Source: JAENVT01 sp963805445 (GTDB taxonomy: Bacteria > Actinomycetota > Acidimicrobiia > Acidimicrobiales > Ilumatobacteraceae). Taken from it: a stretch of 64,000 bases of DNA. This document shows positions 25,604-35,005 of this stretch, piece by piece; the first letter of the stretch is position 1; the number at the start of each line of letters is the position of its first letter. Under the pieces are notes generated by a model. The model made no database searches, was not told the DNA's origin, and worked only from the letters and a program-made list of their open reading frames with translations. The position numbers and the translations under genes were made by a program. The stretch spans positions 248,001-312,000 of the forward strand of contig CAWDUI010000011.1 in assembly GCA_963805445.1 (NCBI GenBank). The letters are read 5' to 3'.

Positions 25604-27367
25604 ATGGTGCGACAAAGGCAACGATCGGGTAAGCGAATCATCACGGCGGCGGTGCTCAGCCTCGGGCTGCTCGCCGCAGCGTGCGGCAGCGACAGCAAGA
25701 GCACTCCCACCGTCGCCAGCACGAGCGAGACCACGGCGGCAGCGCCCGAGACGACTGCGGCGACCGGTGGCAGCGAGACCACGGCTGCAGCCCCGGCTGA
25801 GACCTCCGCACCCACGACCGCAGCTGCAGCGCAGCCCGTCGCCGGCGGATCGATCGTGATGGGCATCGAGGCCGACACGTCGAGCCCGTGGCGGCCGTAC
25901 GAGATGCTCTGCGCGATCTCGTGCCATCAGGTCATCCGCAACATCTACGACACGCTGGCGATGCCGACTGCCGACGGCAAGGCTGCCCCGTACCTGGCCG
26001 AGTCGATCACCCCGAACGCAGACAGCACCGAATGGACCATCAAGGCACGTTCCGGCATCACGTTCCACGACGGTACGCCGTTCGACGGCGCAGCGATCGT
26101 GGAGAACCTCACCCGCGCCAAGACGGGTAGCCTCACCGGCAACATCTTGCGCCCGGTCGACAGCGTGACTGTCGATCCGGCCGACCCGATGACCGTGCAC
26201 ATCAAGATGAACACGTCGTGGGCGGCGTTCCCGTTCGACATTATGGGCCAGGCCGGGTACATGGCCTCGCCGACGTGGCTGGCGGCCAGTGACACCGACG
26301 AGTCGTTGCGGTCGAAGCCGGTGGGCACCGGCCCGTTCGTCTACGAGGACTACAAGCCCAACGAGTACTTCAAGATGAAGAAGAACCCGAACTACTGGAA
26401 CAAGCCGTACCCGTACCTCGACTCGGTCGAGTTCCGTCCGATCCCCGACGCCTTGAACCGCCGCGATGCGCTGAAGAGCGGCACCATCGACATCTTGCAC
26501 ACGACCAACGGCGAGACGATCGCCGAGATGCGTGACACCAAGGAATTCCCGATGGAAGAGATCACCAACACGGCCGAGACCGGCTACACGCTGCTGCACG
26601 TGACGCAGGACGGCTCCCCGCTCAACGACGTTCGTGTACGTTGCGCCCTCGCGTACGCCTCCGACGAGCAGGCGATCATCGACTCGATCAGCGCCGGCGT
26701 CGGCCAACTCGCATCAGGCCCGTTCTCGCCGGACCAGGTCGGCTACCTGGCTGATACCGGGTATCCGTTGAAGCAGGACATGACCAAGGCACAGGGCCTG
26801 ATCGCGGAGTACAAGGCCGAACACCCCGGCAAGCTCACACTGTCGTTGGCGACAACGCAGGACGAGACGAACCTCACTATCGCCCAGTTCCAGAAGCAGT
26901 GGTTCGAGGAAGCCGGAATCGACGAGGTCACCATCGACCAGATCGACCAGGGCAACTACATCCTCACGGCCGTGCTCGGCAACTTCCAGGTCTTCCAATG
27001 GAGGAACCACGGCGGTATCGACCTCGACATGCAGTACCACTGGTGGCACTCGTCGAGCTCGCTGCCGGTCGGCCAGTTGGCGTTGAACTTCGGTCGTATC
27101 AAGGACCCGCAACTCGACGCCCTGCTCGACGAGAACCGGGCCAGCACCGATCCGGTGCGCAAGAAGGCGATCGCCGAAGACGTCAACAAGCTGTTCGCCA
27201 CCCAGTGCTACAACATCTGGGGCTCGTACACGATCTGGGGAACGCCTCACAAGGCTGATGTCCAGGGCGTCGGCAACTTCAAGCTGCCCGACGGCAGCGA
27301 GGGTGTGCCCGGCGCCGGTATCGCCGGCACGTTCTACATGATGACCCTGTGGCGAGGCGGCCAGTGA
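25604..27367 (+). CDS. Peptide/nickel-type ABC importer solute-binding lipoprotein (SBP_bac_5)
   Basis: 587 residues, intact. The signal peptide ends in the lipobox LLAAACGSD, then a spacer of about 55 residues of Thr, Ala, Glu and Pro. The mature protein has the family 5 pattern: ESITPNADSTEWTIKARSGI, TFHDGTPFDGAAIVENL, VGTGPFVYEDYKPNEYFKM, NPNYW and VRCALAYASD. It captures a peptide or similar oligomer outside the cell. The start is ATG 25604, preceded by a GAGGGGGA ribosome-binding site, so the longer upstream frame is rejected. First gene of a five-gene operon, with the permease 45 bp downstream. Confidence 0.93.
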   Translation: MVRQRQRSGKRIITAAVLSLGLLAAACGSDSKSTPTVASTSETTAAAPETTAATGGSETTAAAPAETSAPTTAAAAQPVAGGSIVMGIEADTSSPWRPYEMLCAISCHQVIRNIYDTLAMPTADGKAAPYLAESITPNADSTEWTIKARSGITFHDGTPFDGAAIVENLTRAKTGSLTGNILRPVDSVTVDPADPMTVHIKMNTSWAAFPFDIMGQAGYMASPTWLAASDTDESLRSKPVGTGPFVYEDYKPNEYFKMKKNPNYWNKPYPYLDSVEFRPIPDALNRRDALKSGTIDILHTTNGETIAEMRDTKEFPMEEITNTAETGYTLLHVTQDGSPLNDVRVRCALAYASDEQAIIDSISAGVGQLASGPFSPDQVGYLADTGYPLKQDMTKAQGLIAEYKAEHPGKLTLSLATTQDETNLTIAQFQKQWFEEAGIDEVTIDQIDQGNYILTAVLGNFQVFQWRNHGGIDLDMQYHWWHSSSSLPVGQLALNFGRIKDPQLDALLDENRASTDPVRKKAIAEDVNKLFATQCYNIWGSYTIWGTPHKADVQGVGNFKLPDGSEGVPGAGIAGTFYMMTLWRGGQ

Positions 27368-27412
27368 GCACCAGCACCAAGGACTGCCTGACGCGAAGGG
27401 GTTAGTGCGCCG

Positions 27413-28375
27413 ATGCGCTATTTCCTGAACCGATTGCTCCAACTGGCCATCGTCGTCTTCGCGGTCACGTTCCTCACGTCCGTCGCCCTCCGGTTCCTAC
27501 CGGGGGGCTCGGACGTGGTGGTCGCGTTGAAGACGGGGCCGGGTGCCACGCAGGCGCAAGCCCAGGCCGTGAAGCACGACCTCGGGCTCGACCGATCCAT
27601 CGTGTCGCAGTACTTCGACTGGATGCACAAGTTCGTCACCGGCAACTGGGGCTTCACGTTCCAGACGAACCAGTCGATCAAGACCGAGGTCACCCGGGCG
27701 CTGCCGATCTCGGCGTTCATCATGATCTACGCCCAGATCCTGTCGCTGCTGTTCGCCGTTCCCGTGGCGATGTGGTCGGCATACCGGCAGGGTTCCAAGT
27801 TCGACCGCATCGGCACGACGACCGCATTCGGGTTGCTGTCGGCACCCAACTACATCGTTGCGCCGGTCTTGATGGCCGCGTTCAGCGTGCAGCGGAAATG
27901 GGTGCCGTTCCCGTCGATCTACGCCGGGATCGGCGACCCGGTCGCCCACTTCAAGGCGTTCGTGCTCCCGGTGGTCACGGTTGCCATCCCGCTTTACGCG
28001 GGGTATATGAGACTGTTGCGCTCCGATATGATCGCCACGCTGCAGAGCGACTTCATCACGACCGCCCGCGCCAGTGGCGTCGGCACATGGAGCATCCTGT
28101 TCAAGCATGCGCTGCGCCCGTCGCTGTTCTCCATCGTCACCGCGGCTGCAGTCAACATCGGCGCGCTGATGGGCGGCGTGGTGATCGTCGAGCAGTTCTT
28201 CCTGCTCAACGGGATGGGCAGGCTCACCGTCGAGAGCATCTTCCGGCGCGAGTACCCGACCGTGCAGTACGCGGTCGTGGTGTTGGCGTTGATCTACGTG
28301 CTCGTCAACTTCTTCATCGACCTGGCGTACGCGTGGATCGATCCCCGAGTTCGTGTAGGACGCGCATTGGGATGA
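27413..28375 (+). CDS. dppB: Peptide-type ABC importer permease, DppB-like
   Basis: 320 residues. The N-terminal helix RLLQLAIVVFAVTFLTSVAL is followed by a periplasmic region (DLGLDRSIVSQYFDWMHKFVTGNWG) and five more helices. The EAA loop is in DFITTARASGVGTWSILFKHALRPSLFSI. It forms half of the channel with the next gene. RBS GAAGGGG precedes ATG 27413. The stop overlaps the dppC-like start (ATGA). Intact. Confidence 0.93.
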   Translation: MRYFLNRLLQLAIVVFAVTFLTSVALRFLPGGSDVVVALKTGPGATQAQAQAVKHDLGLDRSIVSQYFDWMHKFVTGNWGFTFQTNQSIKTEVTRALPISAFIMIYAQILSLLFAVPVAMWSAYRQGSKFDRIGTTTAFGLLSAPNYIVAPVLMAAFSVQRKWVPFPSIYAGIGDPVAHFKAFVLPVVTVAIPLYAGYMRLLRSDMIATLQSDFITTARASGVGTWSILFKHALRPSLFSIVTAAAVNIGALMGGVVIVEQFFLLNGMGRLTVESIFRREYPTVQYAVVVLALIYVLVNFFIDLAYAWIDPRVRVGRALG

Positions 28376-29385
28376 CGATGGTTGCTACTGATCTCGGGGT
28401 CGCCGCACCCATCGAGCCGCCCGCGGCGAAGCCGGGCCGTCCTCGTCGTCGCGGCCGGATCACGATGTGGATCGCCGTTGCCTGGCTGGCCTTCATCACC
28501 ATCTCTGCCGTCGGCGCCAACGTCTTGCCGTACGTCAAGCACAGCTGCAGCCAGTACGCCAACCCGAAGCAATGCAGCACGCATGTCAAAGGCGACCTGC
28601 TGAAGATCGAGAAGCCGCCGGCATGGGCGTGGTTCGCCCACCCCGATAAGCACATCGGCAACGGCCCGGAGCGCACCGGCTGGTTCGGCACCGACCGCAA
28701 CGGATACGACCTGTTCTCGCGGTCGATGTTCGGGGCGCGCAACTCGTTGCTGATCGGGGCGCTGTCGATCACGTTCGGTCTCCTGTTGGGCACGGTCCTC
28801 GGAATGATCGCGGGGTACTACCGAGGCTGGGCAGACCGAATCATCGAGGTGGTGACCAACATCCTCCTTGCATTCCCCGCGCTGCTGTTGGCGATCTTCA
28901 TCGTCACCTTCAGCGACAAACCCGACAGCACGTCGTCCGCGTCCGACACGCGCTCGATCGGCCCGATCATCATCGCCCTGTCGATTCTCGCCGTGCCGCC
29001 CTTGACACGCCTGGTGCGGGCCAACACGATCATGTACTCGCAACGGGAATTCGTGATGGCGGCTCGCAGCATCGGTGCGCCGAACCGGCGAATCCTGCTG
29101 CGCGAGATCCTCCCCAACATCGTGCCCACGCTGCTGTCGTTCGCGCTCACCGGGTTGGCGCTGCTGCTGGTTGCCGAGGGTGCGCTCGCTGCCCTGGGGT
29201 TGTCGGTCGAGGCGCCGCTGCCGACTTGGGGGCGGATGATCTCGTCGGGACAAGAGCGCCTCCGCAGCGGGATCTGGTGGCCGGCACTGATGCCGGCCAT
29301 GGTGATGTTCCTGACTATCTTGGCCATCAACCTGCTCGGCGACGTGCTGGCCGAACGGTTCAACACACGAGAGGTCATCGCGTGA
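28372..29385 (+). CDS. dppC: Peptide-type ABC importer permease, DppC-like
   Basis: 337 residues. A basic N-terminus (GRPRRRGRITMW) precedes the first helix. The long periplasmic segment after it contains two Cys (HSCSQYANPKQCSTH), possibly a disulfide. It has GTDRNGYDLFSRSMFGARNSL, typical of DppC, and the EAA loop EFVMAARSIGAPNRRILLREILPNI. Partner of the DppB-like permease. The start is ATG 28372 (ATGA overlap). Its stop overlaps the GTG of the ATPase gene. Confidence 0.92.
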   Translation: MTMVATDLGVAAPIEPPAAKPGRPRRRGRITMWIAVAWLAFITISAVGANVLPYVKHSCSQYANPKQCSTHVKGDLLKIEKPPAWAWFAHPDKHIGNGPERTGWFGTDRNGYDLFSRSMFGARNSLLIGALSITFGLLLGTVLGMIAGYYRGWADRIIEVVTNILLAFPALLLAIFIVTFSDKPDSTSSASDTRSIGPIIIALSILAVPPLTRLVRANTIMYSQREFVMAARSIGAPNRRILLREILPNIVPTLLSFALTGLALLLVAEGALAALGLSVEAPLPTWGRMISSGQERLRSGIWWPALMPAMVMFLTILAINLLGDVLAERFNTREVIA

Positions 29386-30443
29386 CCGCCAAACTGCAGG
29401 TCGAACTGCGCACCATGGACGGTCCGCTGCTGACCGTCACCGATTTGCACACCCACTTCAAGACCGCTCGCGGCCTCGTGCGATCGGTCGACGGGGTCAG
29501 CTTCACGCTGGATCGCGGTAAGGCACTCGGCATCGTGGGCGAGTCGGGTTCTGGCAAGACCGTCTTGTCGCGCTCGATCATGGGACTGTTGCCGAAACGC
29601 AACACGATCAAGTCGGGCTCGGTGGTCTTCGAAGGCCAGGAACTGATCAACATGTCGCTGCGCCAGCGCCAGGCCATCTGGGGCAGGGAGATGTCGATGA
29701 TCTTCCAGGATCCGATGACATCACTCAACCCGGTGATGAAGGTCGGCAAACAGATCGGCGAAGGCCTGCGTCTGCACCTCGGCATGTCGAAGGCCGATGC
29801 CCGGGCGACGGCGTTGAAGCTGTTGCACGACGTGCGCATCCCCAGCCCCGACCGACGCCTCGACCAGTACGCGTTCGAGCTCAGTGGTGGCATGCGTCAG
29901 CGCGTGATGATCGCGCTCGCAATGTCGTGCGGGCCGACGCTGATGTTCGCCGACGAGCCGACGACCGCCCTCGACGTCACCGTGCAGGCCCAGATCCTCG
30001 ACCTGCTCGACGAGCAGCGGCGTGAGCGCAACATGTCACTGATCCTGGTGACGCACGATCTCGGCGTGGTCGCCGGTCGCACCGATGAGATCGCGGTGAT
30101 GTACGGCGGCAAGTTGGTCGAGATGGCATCGACGTCGGAGCTGTTCGCCAACATGAAGATGCCGTACACCGAGGCGTTATTGCAGAGCATTCCGAAGCTG
30201 GCCGACCCCAGCCACACGCGCCTCAACGTGATCGCCGGCCGGCCACCGGATCTCGTGCATCCGCCCAAGGGTTGCCGGTTCGCGCCGCGATGCCCGTACG
30301 CGCAGCAGCGATGCCGCGAGGAGGAGCCGCCGCTGATCGCGACGGCCGAGGACCCACGACACGTGTATGCGTGCTGGTACCCCGTCGGCTCCCCGGAGTA
30401 CCACGCGGCCAAGGAGCGGATCCGGGCCGAGGTGGCCGCTTGA
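29382..30443 (+). CDS. dppD: Peptide-type ABC importer ATPase, DppD-like
   Basis: 353 residues. Walker A GESGSGKTVL, Q-loop IFQDPMTSLNP, signature ELSGGMRQR, Walker B LMFADEPTTALD and switch THDLG are all present. The C-terminal oligopeptide-ABC domain has CRFAPRCPYAQQRC, a Cys cluster seen in this family. It energises the importer with the DppF-like ATPase. GTG start (GTGA overlap) and TGATG junction to the next gene. Confidence 0.94.
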   Translation: MTAKLQVELRTMDGPLLTVTDLHTHFKTARGLVRSVDGVSFTLDRGKALGIVGESGSGKTVLSRSIMGLLPKRNTIKSGSVVFEGQELINMSLRQRQAIWGREMSMIFQDPMTSLNPVMKVGKQIGEGLRLHLGMSKADARATALKLLHDVRIPSPDRRLDQYAFELSGGMRQRVMIALAMSCGPTLMFADEPTTALDVTVQAQILDLLDEQRRERNMSLILVTHDLGVVAGRTDEIAVMYGGKLVEMASTSELFANMKMPYTEALLQSIPKLADPSHTRLNVIAGRPPDLVHPPKGCRFAPRCPYAQQRCREEEPPLIATAEDPRHVYACWYPVGSPEYHAAKERIRAEVAA

Positions 30444-31486
30444 TGGCTGGTACCGGCAAGGCGCACCTGCGCGACGACGGCGACGTGCTGTTGCGGGTCG
30501 ATGATCTCGTGGTCGAGTTCCCCGTCGGCCACACCGGGCTGACGGTCAACGCGGTCAGCGGCATCAGCCTCGATGTGCTCCGCGGCGAGACGCTGGGTGT
30601 CGTCGGGGAATCCGGCTGCGGCAAGAGCACCACCGGTCGGGCGATCATGCAGCTCCCGCGACCGACCAGTGGTTCGGTGATGTTCGAGGGTCGTCAGTTG
30701 ACCGAGATGGGCGGCGACGACATGCGCGAAGCACGAACGCGCATGCAGATGATATTCCAGGACCCCATCTCGTCGCTGAACCCCCGACGCAAGGTCCGCG
30801 ACATCGTCATGGAGCCACTGACGATCTGGAAGCGTGGCACCAAGGCCGAGCAGGCTGCCAAGGTCGACGCGTTGCTGCAAGAGGTCGGCATCGATCCGGT
30901 TCGGGCGGCCGAGAGCCAGCCACACCAGTTCTCCGGCGGGCAGTGCCAGCGCATCTCCATTGCCCGCTCGTTGGTGCTCGACCCGACGCTGATCATCTGC
31001 GACGAGCCGGTCAGCGCTCTCGACGTCAGCGTGCAGGCCCAGGTCTTGAACCTGCTCGAGGATCTCAAGGTGAAGTACGGGCTGACCTTGATCTTCATCG
31101 CTCACGATCTGGCCGTAGTGAAGAACATCAGCGACCGCGTCGCGGTGATGTACCTCGGCAAGATCTGTGAGGTCGCGCCGTCTGACGACCTGTACGGTGC
31201 GCCGGCACACCACTACACGCAGGTGCTGCTGAACTCGATTCCCGTCGCCGATCCCACCGTCGCCACGGCACGGACGGCAATCGAGGGCGAGCCACCGTCG
31301 GCGGTACTGCCGCCGCCCGGCTGCCGGTTCCACCCGCGCTGCCCCGCTGCCGACGACACCTGTCGTCTCGAGGAGCCCAAGCTCCGGGCGATCGGCACGG
31401 GGCACTTCGTTGCCTGTCACCATCCGATTCACGGCGACGAGATCGCCGTGGCGGCGGGTCAGGTCAATGCCGAGGCGCTGTCCTAG
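30443..31486 (+). CDS. dppF: Peptide-type ABC importer ATPase, DppF-like
   Basis: 347 residues. Walker A GESGCGKSTTGRAI, Q-loop IFQDPISSLNPRRK, signature FSGGQCQR, Walker B LIICDEPVSALD and switch AHDLAVV. The C-terminal Cys motif CRFHPRCPAADDTC matches its partner. The RRK after the Q-loop is typical of DppF/OppF. Last gene of the operon. Its TAG shares the tetranucleotide CTAG with the stop of the convergent glycosyltransferase. Confidence 0.94.
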   Translation: MAGTGKAHLRDDGDVLLRVDDLVVEFPVGHTGLTVNAVSGISLDVLRGETLGVVGESGCGKSTTGRAIMQLPRPTSGSVMFEGRQLTEMGGDDMREARTRMQMIFQDPISSLNPRRKVRDIVMEPLTIWKRGTKAEQAAKVDALLQEVGIDPVRAAESQPHQFSGGQCQRISIARSLVLDPTLIICDEPVSALDVSVQAQVLNLLEDLKVKYGLTLIFIAHDLAVVKNISDRVAVMYLGKICEVAPSDDLYGAPAHHYTQVLLNSIPVADPTVATARTAIEGEPPSAVLPPPGCRFHPRCPAADDTCRLEEPKLRAIGTGHFVACHHPIHGDEIAVAAGQVNAEALS

Positions 31487-32781
31487 GGCCTAGCCCTAGC
31501 GGAGCGGGCGCCGGTCATCCAGTGCTCGATCGCCACAGCAGCGAGGATCACGATCGACGGCTCGGCCGATGAACGAATGCGGTGACCGCCGTAGATCACG
31601 ACGGTCGTGACCATGGCGATCAGCACCGGGATCAGCAGAACGGCCCGGTCGCGGCGGCGAGTCGACAGCGCCCCGATCGCGGCGATGGGCGCGAGCAACC
31701 AGAACGAGGCGATACCGGCCCATGCGGCCAATCGCTCGCGTTCTTCACCCACGTCGCCGCGCACCATTTCTCGAACGGCGAAGAGGTCGAGTGACCGACC
31801 AACACGTTGGGCGACGACGCGCGGGACGCTCGACAGGTGGTGACGGGCGTAGCTGAGCGCCTCGCGTCGTTGCCGGGCGGCGCGCGTCGACGGGTCCTCG
31901 TCGGCATTGTTGCCGGGATCGTTGACCAGGCAGAGCAGCGACCAGCCGCCTTGGGCAGGGCCGTAGTAGGTGTCGGGGCAATTCGCGCCCAGCAAGGCAC
32001 CGCCCTCGTTGGTCGTCAAGGCGATGGGCTTGTCGAAGCGCACCAGGTTGAAGATCGTCCACGGCACCAGGAGGGCGATCGCGACACCCATGGCGGCCAG
32101 CACGTGCGTCCAGGGCCGCGCCAGCCCCGCTCGCCTGCCGACGACCCAGAGCACGACAGCTCCCGCCGGCACGAACAGCACGACTTCGCTGCGCGCCAGG
32201 GTGCCGAGACCAATGGTGACGCCGATCAAGACAGCGGAGCGCATCGTCGGGGTGTCGGCCCACACCAGGATTGCCCAGAGCGCCAACGCGATCAGCAGGC
32301 AACTGACGCTCTCCGACATGATCAGGCCGTCGTTGATCCACAGGTTCGGGTACACGGCTGCGATTGCGGCAGCGACCAGGCCGACACGGGCTCCGCCGAC
32401 GCGCCGGCCGACCAACCCGATGATCGCCACGGTTGCAACACCACAGGCGACGGTGACCATTCGCTGGCGATTGAACGGGTCGCTCCCCCAGCTGACGAAG
32501 GACATGAGCGTCGAGGTCAACGGACCATGCTCTGCTCCCGGCTGGTCGACGAACACTTCGCGAAACCACACCCCATGGGCCAACTGTTGGGCCTGTGCGC
32601 TGTAGTAGAGCGAGTCGTTCAACAACAGCCGCGTGTTCCACTTGGTGACCACGAACCGAACGATCCGTAGCAGTGCCCCGAACGCGACGATCGCGGTCAG
32701 GTTCCGGCGGAAGTACCGCCCGCCCTCGGGCTGTCCATCGACGGTCTCCCCCACAGCGGCCGAGGCTACTGTCACACCCAC
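31483..32781 (-). CDS. GT-C membrane glycosyltransferase (GT39/ArnT-like)
   Basis: 432 residues with about ten membrane helices. The first periplasmic loop contains LLNDSLYYSAQAQQLAHG, the acidic site typical of polyprenyl-phosphate-sugar-dependent transferases, and VDQPGAEHGPLTS. AAVYPNLWINDGLIMSES and the final RIRSSAEPSIVILAAVAIE are also shared with the middle part of the large protein at 45238, so the two are paralogues. It would transfer a sugar from a lipid carrier on the outer face of the membrane. GTG 32781 is the outermost start; an internal one is possible. Converges on the importer operon. Confidence 0.82.
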   Translation of the reverse strand: MGVTVASAAVGETVDGQPEGGRYFRRNLTAIVAFGALLRIVRFVVTKWNTRLLLNDSLYYSAQAQQLAHGVWFREVFVDQPGAEHGPLTSTLMSFVSWGSDPFNRQRMVTVACGVATVAIIGLVGRRVGGARVGLVAAAIAAVYPNLWINDGLIMSESVSCLLIALALWAILVWADTPTMRSAVLIGVTIGLGTLARSEVVLFVPAGAVVLWVVGRRAGLARPWTHVLAAMGVAIALLVPWTIFNLVRFDKPIALTTNEGGALLGANCPDTYYGPAQGGWSLLCLVNDPGNNADEDPSTRAARQRREALSYARHHLSSVPRVVAQRVGRSLDLFAVREMVRGDVGEERERLAAWAGIASFWLLAPIAAIGALSTRRRDRAVLLIPVLIAMVTTVVIYGGHRIRSSAEPSIVILAAVAIEHWMTGARSARARP

Positions 32782-32785
32782 TTGC

Positions 32786-32791
32786 TACCGT
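32786..32791 (+). promoter_or_regulatory. -10 box (TACCGT) of the DNA glycosylase gene
   Basis: It ends 6 nt before GTG 32798, in the 16-bp gap between divergent genes. Confidence 0.48.
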
Positions 32792-32797
32792 CGCCTC

Positions 32798-33709
32798 GTG
32801 GCCAGAGGTGTCAGCACAGCCGGGCGGCGCAGCCCCGTAGCGGCGTGCCTCTCGGCGTACCGATTCGGGTCGGGCGACCCCACGACACGGCTGCTGCATG
32901 GTGAGTTCTGGAGGGCGTCGTACACGCCGAACGGAACCGCGACCCTGCACATCACCTGGCGCGGCGATTCCGTGGATGCCGAGGCGTGGGGCGATGGTCG
33001 GGAATGGATGCTGAGTCGAGTGGCCGCGATGACCGGTGGGCACGACCCCGGGCACCGTTTCGATGAGGCCCATCCAACGGTGCTGCGCGCCCAGCGGAAC
33101 CATCCCGACGTGTGCTTCGGCGCCAGTCACATGCTGTATCACGAGCTCGTGCCGACCGTGATCGGCCAGCGGATCACCGGTGGAGAAGCAATCCGCCAGT
33201 GGCATCGGTTGTGCCGCCACCTGGGCGAACCAGCGCCCGGCCCGGTTGCCGAACGAGCGCCGGGTCTGACCCTGCCGCCATCGCCCGCCGCACTGGCCGG
33301 GCGCCCGGCGTGGTGGTTTCACCCGCTCGGCATCGAGGCCAAGCGCGCCGAGGCCCTGCGTGCGATCGCCAAACATGCCGGGAAGCTGTGGCAGTGGGCG
33401 GAACTGCCCACGGGCGAGTTGTCTGCCAAGTTGGCACTGCTGCACGGCGTCGGGCAATGGACGATCGGGTCGGTTCTGTCTTCGGCCATCGGCGACCCCG
33501 ACGCCGTTGCGGTCGGCGACTTCCATCTCAAGAATCTGGTGTCATTTGCGCTGGCCGGTGAGGCGCGGGGCACCGACGATCGCATGCTCGAACTCCTGGC
33601 CCCGTATGCGGGCCAACGTGGGCGGGTCGTGCGATTGCTGCAGCTCGACGGCCACCGGCCGCCCGCGTTCGGGCCTCGCCAGCGAATCTTGCCCATGGCG
33701 CGGTGGTGA
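32798..33709 (+). CDS. AlkA-like DNA glycosylase (HhH-GPD family)
   Basis: About 303 residues. The central and C-terminal parts carry the HhH-GPD fold: LYHELVPTVIGQRITGGEAI, then LALLHGVGQWTIGSVLSSAI (helix-hairpin-helix), followed by AVAVGDFHLKNLVSF with the catalytic Asp. It would excise alkylated bases such as 3-methyladenine. The N-terminal third (YRFGSGDPTTRLLHGEFWR) resembles the AlkA N-terminal domain only loosely. The start is GTG 32798, chosen by the -10 box 6 nt upstream. Repair enzyme with no functional tie to its neighbours. Intact. Confidence 0.88.
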   Translation: MARGVSTAGRRSPVAACLSAYRFGSGDPTTRLLHGEFWRASYTPNGTATLHITWRGDSVDAEAWGDGREWMLSRVAAMTGGHDPGHRFDEAHPTVLRAQRNHPDVCFGASHMLYHELVPTVIGQRITGGEAIRQWHRLCRHLGEPAPGPVAERAPGLTLPPSPAALAGRPAWWFHPLGIEAKRAEALRAIAKHAGKLWQWAELPTGELSAKLALLHGVGQWTIGSVLSSAIGDPDAVAVGDFHLKNLVSFALAGEARGTDDRMLELLAPYAGQRGRVVRLLQLDGHRPPAFGPRQRILPMARW

Positions 33710-33766
33710 ACGGTCGCCTCTGTTAGCTTCTCGTCCGGCCCTCCCAGGCCCGTCGACCACCACCAG

Positions 33767-35005
33767 ATGACAGAGACCCTCGGACCACAGCACGCTGCCG
33801 TTGACGACGCGTCGACCGCATGGCGTCGCATCTTGGGCAAGGCCGGGCTCGTCTACATCTACTCACGGCTGTGCGTACTCGCCGGTGCCGCGATCGTTGC
33901 GGCCGAGCTCCGCAAGGACGTCGACCAGGTCAAGGGGATCCCCAACGTTCCGTTCGCCGATCCGAGCCTGATCGGGCGGCCAACACCGAAGTCGGCCCTC
34001 GGGCCGATGCTCGACGTGCTGTCGTCGTGGGACGGAATCTGGTACCTGCGGATCGTCCGCAACGGCTACCCGCGGCATGTTGAACCGCACGTCACGTACT
34101 TCGCGGCCGATGCCCGCGCCGCGTTCTTCCCGGCCTACCCGATGCTCGTTCGCCTGGTCGACAAGGTGTTGCCCGCCGGTGACACGGCGGCCGCTCTGGC
34201 CACCAACTTCGTGCTGGGCGCGATCGCCATCTTCTTGTTGGGCGTGATCGCCCGGCAGCTGTACGGCGACCAGATCGCCGCCAAGACGATGGTCCTGGCG
34301 GCGATGTTCCCCGGCAGCTTCGTGCTGTCGTTCGCGTACACCGAAGCGCTCTTGTTGGTCTTCGCAATGGGATGCTTGTGGTGTCTGCTCAATGAACGCT
34401 GGTTGGCAGCCGGTGTGCTCGCCGCACTCGGCACCGCGACCAGACCGAACGGGTTGGCGCTCGTGCTGGCCTGTGCCGTGGCATCCGGTCTGGCGATCCG
34501 CCACGATCGAACATGGCGATCACTCGTTGCGCCAGTGCTGGCACCTCTGGGCTTCGTCGGCTTTCAGCTGTGGCTCGGTTATCACACGGGCGAGGCGGGG
34601 GTGTGGTTTCGCGTCCAGACCGAGGCGTGGGGCGAGGGTGCCAGCTACGGCCTGACGGCGATTCGCAAATCGTTCGATGCATTCGCTCGACCGCTGACGT
34701 CACCGACCAACATCATCACGGCCGCCTCGGTGATCGCCATGTTGTTGATGATCTATTTCGTCAAGCGCAAGCCGCTCCCGCCACCCATGCTGGCCTACTG
34801 CATCGGAATCCTGGCATTGATGCTGCTGCCCAACACGGTCACGGCCCGGCCCCGCTTCTTGTACACCGCGTTCCCCCTGTTGATCTCTGCCGGGGCGTTC
34901 TTGCACTCGGTGCGCCGCGACTGGTGGCCGTACGTGATCGGTGCATGTAGTGCCGGACTGGTCACCCTCACTGCGTTGTACGGCGTCTTCGGGGCGATTC
35001 CGTGA
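33767..35005 (+). CDS. Polytopic mannosyltransferase-like protein (PIG-V-type GT-C)
   Basis: 412 residues with about nine helices. The motif SSWDGIWYLRIVRNGYP after a long first loop and AAFFPAYPMLVRLV are typical of PIG-V-like mannosyltransferases. FAYTEALLLVFAMGCLWCL and GTATRPNGLALVL follow. It would use a polyprenyl-phosphate mannose donor, for which the genes at 39178 and 50120 are candidate synthases. The TGA overlaps the GTG start of the AftD-like gene (GTGA), so the two are coupled. Intact. Confidence 0.83.
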   Translation: MTETLGPQHAAVDDASTAWRRILGKAGLVYIYSRLCVLAGAAIVAAELRKDVDQVKGIPNVPFADPSLIGRPTPKSALGPMLDVLSSWDGIWYLRIVRNGYPRHVEPHVTYFAADARAAFFPAYPMLVRLVDKVLPAGDTAAALATNFVLGAIAIFLLGVIARQLYGDQIAAKTMVLAAMFPGSFVLSFAYTEALLLVFAMGCLWCLLNERWLAAGVLAALGTATRPNGLALVLACAVASGLAIRHDRTWRSLVAPVLAPLGFVGFQLWLGYHTGEAGVWFRVQTEAWGEGASYGLTAIRKSFDAFARPLTSPTNIITAASVIAMLLMIYFVKRKPLPPPMLAYCIGILALMLLPNTVTARPRFLYTAFPLLISAGAFLHSVRRDWWPYVIGACSAGLVTLTALYGVFGAIP